NCBI GenBank assembly: GCA_021298215.1
Contig: JAJTEE010000003.1
Span: forward strand, 142,764 to 206,763
Direction of reading: 5' to 3'
Source of the DNA: Alphaproteobacteria bacterium
Lineage (GTDB): Bacteria > Pseudomonadota > Alphaproteobacteria > Paracaedibacterales > CAITNM01
Length of the DNA: 64,000 nt
Below the pieces are notes generated by a model. The model saw only the letters and a list, made by a program, of their open reading frames with translations. It searched no databases and was not told where the DNA came from. A program made the position numbers and the translations under genes. How positions within the stretch are numbered: position 1 is the stretch's first letter; every line of letters starts with the position of its first letter. Positions 58,286 through 64,000 of this stretch are shown piece after piece.

Positions 58286-59779
58286 ATGAAAATAGTCTTC
58301 GTTGATAAATCTTTAAAGGGCGGCCTTTTAGTTTCTAGCGTTTATGAAAAAGCGCAGTTAGGAAACACGACAAAAGCTTTAGATAAGCTTTCTAAAGGGT
58401 TTATTAAAACAGCAATTGATAATGCTGAATTTAAGGGTGGCGTTGAGAAAATGCTGCGGTTACCGTCAGTGCCAGGATTAAGTGGTCAATTGCTTTTACT
58501 AGGTCTTGGGGATCCTAAAGCTCATACTGCTTTAACGTTGGAAAAAGTAGGAGCAAGATTATTCACATGCTTGAATGCGTTGCGGGAGAAAAAAGCAATC
58601 ATTGATATATCGGACATTTCAGGCGTAAAAGATTTATCGGTGGCCGAATGTGTTGCATACCTTGCGTCTGGCGCGCTTATTCGTTCTTGGAAATTTGATA
58701 AGTACAAAACAAAACGTGAAAAAGAAGATCTACCTGTCCTCAATGAGCTAGTTTTTGTAACGCCTAGCGTAAAAGAATCTCAAAAAGCATTTGATAAACT
58801 AGAAGCAATCGCTGGTGGTAACCGCCTAACGCGGCTTGTGGTGTCTGAGCCTCCAAATGTGGTTTATCCAGAAGCCATGGCTAAATACGCGCGTGAACTT
58901 AAAAAAATTGGTGTGCAAGTTCAAGTCCTTGGCGAAAAAGAAATGAAAAAGCTTGGATTTGGTGCTCTTCTCGGCGTTGGTCAAGGAAGCGTGCGTGAGT
59001 CACAGCTGGTAATTATGAAATGGATGGGCAGCGCTAAGCGCGCTGATAAACCTATAGCGATCGTTGGCAAGGGTATTACCTTTGATACAGGTGGTATCAA
59101 TATTAAGCCATCTAACGGTATGGAGGACATGAAATACGATATGGCTGGCTCTGGTGTTGTATTGGGATTGATGAAGTCTTTAGCGATGCGCAAAGCCAAA
59201 GTAAACGTGGTGGGGGTAATGGCACTGGCTGAAAACATGCCATCGGGCTCAGCGCAGCGTCCGTCCGATGTGGTGAAATCTCTTTCAGGTCAAACAATTG
59301 AAGTATTAAATACCGATGCGGAAGGACGCTTAGTGCTTGCCGATGCGCTTTGGTATACGCAGGCAAAATTTAAGCCTCAGTACATGATTGATCTGGCAAC
59401 CCTAACAGGCGCTGTTACCGTGGCATTGGGTTATGAGTACGCTGGTCTTTTCAGTAATAACGATAAGCTATGTGATATGCTAACAAAGGCTGGTGAGACC
59501 GTTGGAGAGCCATTGTGGCGCCTGCCGATGGGTAAAGCGTACGATAAAGATATTAATTCTGACGTCGCGGATGTGAAAAATGTTGGTTCAGGCCGCGGAG
59601 CAGGCAGTATTACCGCAGCGCAATTCCTTGAGCGCTTTGTCAACAAAACGCCATGGGCACATCTTGATATCGCGGGCATGGCATGGGATAAGGCTGATAA
59701 GCCTTTAACAGGTAAGGGGGCAACTGGTTACGGTGTACGTCTTCTGAATGAATTTTTAGTAAGGAATTTTGAGAAATAA
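58286..59779 (+). CDS. pepA: Leucyl aminopeptidase (M17)
   Basis: PepA removes N-terminal residues from peptides with two metal ions. The 497-residue protein has the N-terminal macrodomain-like part (residues 1-170) and the catalytic domain with the active Lys in VGKGITFDTGGINIK, the carbonate-site Arg in NTDAEGRLVLADAL, and the C-terminal TPWAHLDIAGMAW. The ATG at 58286 has AAAGGAACA just upstream. It stands 14 bases after the maeB remnant and may share its transcript. A hairpin follows its stop. Confidence 0.97.
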   Translation: MKIVFVDKSLKGGLLVSSVYEKAQLGNTTKALDKLSKGFIKTAIDNAEFKGGVEKMLRLPSVPGLSGQLLLLGLGDPKAHTALTLEKVGARLFTCLNALREKKAIIDISDISGVKDLSVAECVAYLASGALIRSWKFDKYKTKREKEDLPVLNELVFVTPSVKESQKAFDKLEAIAGGNRLTRLVVSEPPNVVYPEAMAKYARELKKIGVQVQVLGEKEMKKLGFGALLGVGQGSVRESQLVIMKWMGSAKRADKPIAIVGKGITFDTGGINIKPSNGMEDMKYDMAGSGVVLGLMKSLAMRKAKVNVVGVMALAENMPSGSAQRPSDVVKSLSGQTIEVLNTDAEGRLVLADALWYTQAKFKPQYMIDLATLTGAVTVALGYEYAGLFSNNDKLCDMLTKAGETVGEPLWRLPMGKAYDKDINSDVADVKNVGSGRGAGSITAAQFLERFVNKTPWAHLDIAGMAWDKADKPLTGKGATGYGVRLLNEFLVRNFEK

Positions 59780-59791
59780 AATACTCTCATC

Positions 59792-59840
59792 GGCCTTTTT
59801 TGAATGTAGCAATGGCATGATCATTCTTGAAAGGCCTTCT
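59792..59840 (+). terminator. Terminator-like hairpin after pepA
   Basis: GGCCTTTTTTGAATG (59792-59806) pairs with CATTCTTGAAAGGCC (59822-59836) with two mismatches, followed by TTCTTTATTT. The rest of the gap up to 60021 is AT-rich, with no gene seen. Confidence 0.5.
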
Positions 59841-60021
59841 TTATTTAGGTTTTTCTTCATTATTGTAAAAAGTTTTACTATGTAAAAATAAAATAATAAT
59901 AACTTAATTTTAATAAAAGTTAATTACCTGTAAATTATTGTAAATAATTAGTTAATAAAATCCATTGAAATTTGATCGCTTTGCTCTATTTATCTAAGCG
60001 GGAAATTTTGGAGGATTTATC

Positions 60022-60750
60022 ATGAAAGGAATTATCTTAAGCCTATTAGTTGTTACAATGCATTCTAATCTTGTTTGGGGGATAATGGATTCGGATGATC
60101 TCGAGGAATCAAAGCCTAAAATAAGTGCAACGCAAAAATTTTTTGTGGCTGTACAGGAAATAGCGCATAATAGTCATTTTTCTTGGCCCTTATACAGCAT
60201 GGAAAAAGGATTGGGAATGCTTTCTGATACATACAGATTCAGCAATACCCTTGCGAGAGTTACTTTTTGCGCTTGTGTTCTTTTGCCAGAGCTCCGCCAA
60301 AAAGCTGAAATGATTTCGGTGAGACTTTCTGCAGATGAACTAAATGAGTTACAACGTCATCTTTCTATCATTAGGCGTCATATCATTAAGATTGCTGAAC
60401 GGCAAGGATTAGAATCTCATGTCCCCTTGCTAGTAAGATCAGCGCATAATTCTGATAGTGCTATTCTAACAGCATCAACCACTGTTAACGCTTTTGTGGA
60501 TCATCACAAAGATGACATCTTTTTTAGAACAATGGCAGCTGTTAGCCAATCTCTTGGTGGTGGAGATGTTATACACTATACAAAAGAAAAAAATTTGGAA
60601 GAAATGCTCTATAATTTTGAGCGTATAGGACCTCTAGCTTCTTATATAAAGGTAAGTAATTTTAATAAAGAAGATAACTTCAGAACAGAAGATATCAATC
60701 TCTCATTAGATAAGATAAGGCCTATTTTTGAGAAGGCGCACGTTTTTTAA
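60022..60750 (+). CDS. Secreted protein of unknown function
   Basis: The 242-residue product has a signal peptide (MKGIILSLLVVTMHSNLVWG) and an otherwise helical mature part with no recognised domain. Landmarks are SATQKFFVAVQEIAH, LSADELNELQRHLSIIRRHI and SLGGGDVIHYTKEKNLEEML. Two Cys (TFCACVLLP) sit in a hydrophobic stretch. The ATG at 60022 has a strong GGAGGATTTATC ribosome site. It is a single-gene unit closed by a perfect terminator. Function unknown; exported by its signal. Confidence 0.75.
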   Translation: MKGIILSLLVVTMHSNLVWGIMDSDDLEESKPKISATQKFFVAVQEIAHNSHFSWPLYSMEKGLGMLSDTYRFSNTLARVTFCACVLLPELRQKAEMISVRLSADELNELQRHLSIIRRHIIKIAERQGLESHVPLLVRSAHNSDSAILTASTTVNAFVDHHKDDIFFRTMAAVSQSLGGGDVIHYTKEKNLEEMLYNFERIGPLASYIKVSNFNKEDNFRTEDINLSLDKIRPIFEKAHVF

Positions 60751-60757
60751 CAGAAAC

Positions 60758-60787
60758 AAAAAAGCTGGGAATTTCCCAGCTTTTTTT
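60758..60787. terminator. Strong bidirectional intrinsic terminator
   Basis: AAAAAAGCTGGG (60758-60769) and CCCAGCTTTTTT (60775-60786) form a perfect stem with a five-base loop and T runs on both strands. It serves the secreted-protein gene and the converging BI-1 gene. Confidence 0.9.
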
Positions 60788-60812
60788 CTTAAAGAATTAT
60801 TCCTAAAAGAAA

Positions 60813-61523
60813 TTAACGACGATTTCCAAAAAGTTGCAATAACGCCAAAAATAAGTTTAAGAAATTCATATACAGTTGCAATGCGCCAAACAAAGCTTTT
60901 TTGCTCGACGTTTCGCTATCATCACCTGCGTAATAGTATTCTTTTATCATTTGTGTGTCATAAGCAGTTAAGCCTGTGAAAACAAGCACGGTAATGACTG
61001 AAATAGCAAGCTGCATAGGTCCACTGTGCATGAACATGTTTACGACGCTCGCGATAATAATTCCAATAAGCCCCATAAACAAGAACGAGCCAAATTGGCT
61101 TAAATCGCGTTGTGTTGTGTATCCATAAAGGCTAGTACCCGCAAACATTCCGGATGTAATGAAGAACACGCGCGTAATGCTCTCTCCCGTATACACCAAA
61201 AAGATACTTGCAAGAGAAAGTCCAAGCACACCGGAATACACCCAAAAGAGCGTTTGTGCATTTGCGAAGCTCATTTTATGAATGCGTGCAGCCATCATAA
61301 AAACCATGATAAGTGGCGCAAACATTACTACATATACGAGCGGTGTTCTAAAAATAAGGTTCATCATTTCAGGTGATTGAGAAGTTAGGTAAGCAGTTAT
61401 ACCGGTGATACCCAATCCCAACGCCATGAAGTTATAGACGCGTTGCATGTGCGCGCGCAGGCCAGCATCAATATCCCATGCTTTAGTCGATGTACGCGTT
61501 GCTGGATCAATTTTATTGGACAT
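60813..61523 (-). CDS. Bax inhibitor-1/YccA family membrane protein
   Basis: BI-1 (TMBIM) proteins are seven-span membrane proteins, some of them pH-gated calcium leak channels; bacterial roles are unclear. The 236-residue product has seven hydrophobic segments. It contains YNFMALGLGITGITAYL near the start, and GTSLYGYTTQRDLSQFGSFL with FTGLTAYDTQMIKEYYY, which carries the conserved Asp pair region. The ATG at 61523 has GGAGGATATT just upstream; an in-frame start 36 bases earlier lacks one. It is a single-gene unit. Confidence 0.92.
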   Translation of the reverse strand: MSNKIDPATRTSTKAWDIDAGLRAHMQRVYNFMALGLGITGITAYLTSQSPEMMNLIFRTPLVYVVMFAPLIMVFMMAARIHKMSFANAQTLFWVYSGVLGLSLASIFLVYTGESITRVFFITSGMFAGTSLYGYTTQRDLSQFGSFLFMGLIGIIIASVVNMFMHSGPMQLAISVITVLVFTGLTAYDTQMIKEYYYAGDDSETSSKKALFGALQLYMNFLNLFLALLQLFGNRR

Positions 61524-61595
61524 AATATCCTCCTTTTCAATATGCAAGCATTTTAGCATATTTTTTAAAATTTATCCAAAAAGTTAAAATTAGAG

Positions 61596-62984
61596 CTAAA
61601 TAATTTTCTGAATTCTCTTCAAAGATTCTTCTTTACCCAGAATTTCCATAACTTCAAACAAGCTTGGAGAAATGGTTTGTCCTGTAATGGCAACACGTAA
61701 AGGGCTTGCCAGCTGTCCTAACTTTATGCCGAACTCTTCAGCGCTGCTTCGAAGTATAGCTTCTAAAGCATCGTGAGAAAAATCGCATCCTTCTAATTTT
61801 TGTAAAAGCTTATTTAAATAGCTTATGTTTTCAGGCGTCATTAAGGCTGTGGCTTTTTCATCTAATGGTAGCGTTTTGACGTAGATCACGGCACTTTCGC
61901 CGAGTTCGATCAGCGTTTTTGCGCGCTCTTTAAGGCCACTCATGCCTTGTAAAATGCGCTGTTTTTCTTCCGTTGATAACGCATACCCTAAGGCTTTTTC
62001 AATAAAGGGCTCTGTCAATTTAAACAAACTTTCATCATCTTGATGACGAATATAGTGCCCATTCAAATTATGAAGTTTTGCCATATCAAAACGGGCAGGG
62101 GAACGCCCAATGCCCTCTAAAGAAAACCATTCTATAGCTTGCTCTTCATTAATGATTTCATCATTTCCGTGCGCCCATCCCAAGCGTAAAAGATAGTTTT
62201 TCATAGATTCTGCTAAAAAACCCATATCTTTATAAACGTCAGCACTTGTAGCCCCGTGTCGCTTAGAAAGCTTGGCGCCATCAGCCCCGTGAATTAAAGG
62301 AATATGGGCAAATTCAGGTATATCCCAGCCCATGGCTGCATAAATATGATACTGACGAAAGGCATTATTCAGATGATCATCACCGCGAATAATATGGGTA
62401 ATCTCCATATCATGATCATCTACCACCACTGATAGCATATAGGTTGGCGTTCCATCAGCACGTAATAAAACCATATCATCAAGCTGATTGTTTTGAACAG
62501 TAACAGCTCCTTGCACATGATCATTGATGGTAAGTGATCCTTCTTGAGGTGATTTAAAACGAATCACCGGTTTAATCGTCGCAGGTGCCGTAGCTGGGTC
62601 GCGGTCGCGCCACATCCCGTTATAACGTGGTGGTAATTTTTTTGCTGCCGCCTCATCACGCATTATTTGCAATTCTTCAGGTGAACAATAGCAATAATAC
62701 GCATGACCCTTTTTTAACAATTCATGCGCGACTTCTGCATGACGTTCTGCTCTGGAAAACTGAAAAATTGGCTCCTCATCTGGTTGCAAACCTAGCCAGT
62801 TTAAGCTTGAAAAAATCGCTTCAATAGCTTCAGGAGTTGAGCGCTCGCGGTCTGTATCTTCGATGCGCAGCAGATATTTCCCTTTATTGTGTTTGGCAAA
62901 TAAATAATTAAACAGTGCTGTACGGGCGCTGCCAATATGAAGATAGCCTGTCGGGGAAGGCGCAAAGCGAACGCGTACCGTCAT
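61596..62984 (-). CDS. gltX: Glutamate--tRNA ligase
   Basis: GluRS charges tRNA-Glu, and in many alphaproteobacteria also tRNA-Gln for the GatCAB route. The 462-residue class I enzyme opens with VRVRFAPSPTGYLHIGSART (HIGH variant HIGS), has the Glu-binding RIEDTDRERS region, and the KMSKS motif as GAKLSKRHGATS. A C-terminal helical anticodon domain follows. ATG at 62984, directly after the tatA stop. Alphaproteobacteria often carry two gltX copies, so discrimination between tRNA-Glu and tRNA-Gln cannot be read here. Confidence 0.97.
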   Translation of the reverse strand: MTVRVRFAPSPTGYLHIGSARTALFNYLFAKHNKGKYLLRIEDTDRERSTPEAIEAIFSSLNWLGLQPDEEPIFQFSRAERHAEVAHELLKKGHAYYCYCSPEELQIMRDEAAAKKLPPRYNGMWRDRDPATAPATIKPVIRFKSPQEGSLTINDHVQGAVTVQNNQLDDMVLLRADGTPTYMLSVVVDDHDMEITHIIRGDDHLNNAFRQYHIYAAMGWDIPEFAHIPLIHGADGAKLSKRHGATSADVYKDMGFLAESMKNYLLRLGWAHGNDEIINEEQAIEWFSLEGIGRSPARFDMAKLHNLNGHYIRHQDDESLFKLTEPFIEKALGYALSTEEKQRILQGMSGLKERAKTLIELGESAVIYVKTLPLDEKATALMTPENISYLNKLLQKLEGCDFSHDALEAILRSSAEEFGIKLGQLASPLRVAITGQTISPSLFEVMEILGKEESLKRIQKII

Positions 62985-63131
62985 TTATTTTTTGTCCTCA
63001 TCCTTCATACCATCTTTAAAAGCCTTAACACCCTTAGCAAGATCGCTCATGATTTTTGGAATTTTTCCAGCGCCAAACAGCACTAAAACAATCAATAAAA
63101 TAATGATCAAATGACTTGTGCTCATTCCCAT
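62985..63131 (-). CDS. tatA: Sec-independent protein translocase subunit TatA
   Basis: TatA forms the pore-like part of the twin-arginine translocase. The 48-residue product is short but has the right form: one membrane helix ([20 protein letters not shown]) ending in the FG motif, then an amphipathic helix ([20 protein letters not shown]) and a charged tail. The ATG at 63131 or 63125 fits the family start; a longer in-frame reading from 63173 adds an unconserved lead. It abuts gltX on the same strand. No tatB or tatC is in this window. Confidence 0.88.
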   Translation of the reverse strand: MGMSTSHLIIILLIVLVLFGAGKIPKIMSDLAKGVKAFKDGMKDEDKK

Positions 63132-63249
63132 AATAATAAGTCTGCATAGCTTTTTATAACCAAAAATGTACACCGAATAACCCTTTTCGTCAAAAGCAAT
63201 ACTTATGCTAGGGTTTAAAAAATATCTAAAAGAGCTTTAATGAATTTTA

Positions 63250-63882
63250 ATGTTTATCGAGTATCTTCCATCTATTACTACTCTTTTAGTGCTTCAGGTG
63301 CTTGGTCTTATAAGTCCAGGTCCTGATTTTGCGATTGTTGTGCGAAATAGCCTTATTTATTCAAGAAAAACTGCTATTTTCACAGCGATTGGTTTGGCAT
63401 TGGGAGTGCTCGTCCATTTAGGGTATATCTTGCTAGGACTCGGAGTTGTTATTACCAAAACAGTGTGGGTATTTACAGCGTTTAAATATATTGGTGCAAG
63501 CTATCTCATGTATATCGGCATCAAAGGAATACGTGCTAAAAAGCAGCAAAAATCGCAAGAAAAGAATGAAAAGCAACAACGAGATATATCGCCTATAAAA
63601 GCATTAAGCACAGGATTTTTAACCAATGTCACCAATCCTAAAGCAATGCTGTTCTTCTTAAGTTTAATTTCAGCATTTATTACTCAAAAAGAGCCTACGG
63701 CTATCGTTATAACCTATGCGCTGATTATTTTTAGTACAACGCTTGTCTGGTTTTTAATTGTGGCAATCTTCTTTTCGAACAAAGGCCTTCGTTCAGCTTT
63801 TAAAAATTTCCAACATATTATTGAACGCGTTACGGGTAGCTTTTTGGTTTTACTTGGCGTAAAGATTCTGTTCATAAAGTAA
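63250..63882 (+). CDS. LysE/RhtB family amino-acid exporter
   Basis: The 210-residue protein has about six membrane segments and the LysE signature LGLISPGPDFAIVVRNSLIY near the start. ASYLMYIGIKGIRAKK and the TGFLTNVTNPKAMLFFLSLI segment also match the family. A basic Gln/Lys-rich loop (residues 95-118) lies between the halves. Members export lysine, threonine, homoserine and related compounds; the substrate here is unknown. It is divergent from tatA and is followed by a strong terminator. Confidence 0.92.
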   Translation: MFIEYLPSITTLLVLQVLGLISPGPDFAIVVRNSLIYSRKTAIFTAIGLALGVLVHLGYILLGLGVVITKTVWVFTAFKYIGASYLMYIGIKGIRAKKQQKSQEKNEKQQRDISPIKALSTGFLTNVTNPKAMLFFLSLISAFITQKEPTAIVITYALIIFSTTLVWFLIVAIFFSNKGLRSAFKNFQHIIERVTGSFLVLLGVKILFIK

Positions 63883-63920
63883 AAAACCCCGACCAGAAGT
63901 TGATCGGGGGGAAATTTTTT
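63881..63920. terminator. Bidirectional terminator
   Basis: CCCCGACCA (63887-63895) pairs with the TGATCGGGG arm ending at 63909, with six A before it and AAATTTTTT after. Read leftward the stem gains a G-U pair and is followed by TTTTTT, so it suits the gene ending at 63934 as well as the lysE gene. Confidence 0.75.
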
Positions 63921-63933
63921 CGGCATGATTTCC

Positions 63934-64000
63934 TTATGCAGGTCCACCTTCACTTATTGTTGTTTTCACCGAAACGTCTTGCTGCCATTTTTTACTACCA
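63934..64000 (-). CDS. C-terminal end of a leftward gene (partial)
   Basis: One minus-strand frame is open from the window edge to a TAA at 63934-63936 and ends GSKKWQQDVSVKTTISEGGPA. Only 21 residues are visible, so no function can be given. The terminator at 63881, with its T run on the minus strand, supports a gene ending here. Confidence 0.35.
   Translation of the reverse strand, partial: GSKKWQQDVSVKTTISEGGPA

Overview
The window reads as the chromosome of an AT-rich alphaproteobacterium that lives with or inside a eukaryotic host. The evidence is the mdh-sucCDAB order, the coxB-ctaD-ctaB operon with a tiny membrane gene after ctaB, the ftsE-ftsX-DUF218 block, a Rickettsia-type phospholipase D, and many small secreted proteins of unknown function. 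A Holosporales/Paracaedibacter-like or related endosymbiont is my inference; no rRNA is present to confirm it.

Layout. 1-1640: leftward hsp20 and a truncated Mg2+ P-type ATPase. 1852-6358: polA, a WG-repeat protein, hemW, then tRNA-Gln on the other strand. 6523-12030: compact operon ppx-dapF-recJ-dapD-dapE (DAP/lysine/peptidoglycan supply). 12145-16657: tRNA-Arg, ftsE-ftsX-ydcF-like, a tiny lipoprotein, thrS. 16736-26901: housekeeping genes (gpsA, cmk, rlmN, a dksA-like gene, two transporters) mixed with secreted unknowns, including a possible CE-clan cysteine enzyme and a methyltransferase with an N-terminal signal-like segment. 27024-31771: a frameshifted, degenerate sensor kinase, an XRE regulator, two small ORFs, phospholipase D and a secreted coiled-coil protein. 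31834-37614: mtaB-ftsY, an MHS-type transporter, a small secreted gene broken by an in-frame stop, amn. 37614-40903: cytochrome oxidase operon. 41051-42960: tandem secreted Nudix proteins resembling eukaryotic NUDT6, the second frameshifted. 43932-51418: leftward operon esterase-mdh-sucC-sucD-sucA-sucB. 51575-64000: amino-acid permease, a secreted phytase-like cysteine phosphatase, tkt, a malic enzyme with a broken phosphotransacetylase domain, pepA, a secreted unknown, a BI-1 family protein, tatA-gltX, lysE, and the tail of one more leftward gene.

The core genes support a working TCA cycle, aerobic respiration, DAP synthesis and translation. The accessory genes form a scattered set of probable host-interaction factors: the Nudix pair, the PTP-like phosphatase, the CE-like protein, PLD, the exported methyltransferase and several signal-peptide proteins.

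Four genes are interrupted. Three of the breaks are single-base (-1) shifts, two of them at runs of six or seven A. This fits either early genome decay or homopolymer assembly error; the sequence alone cannot separate the two. No IS element, phage, CRISPR array or replication origin was seen.
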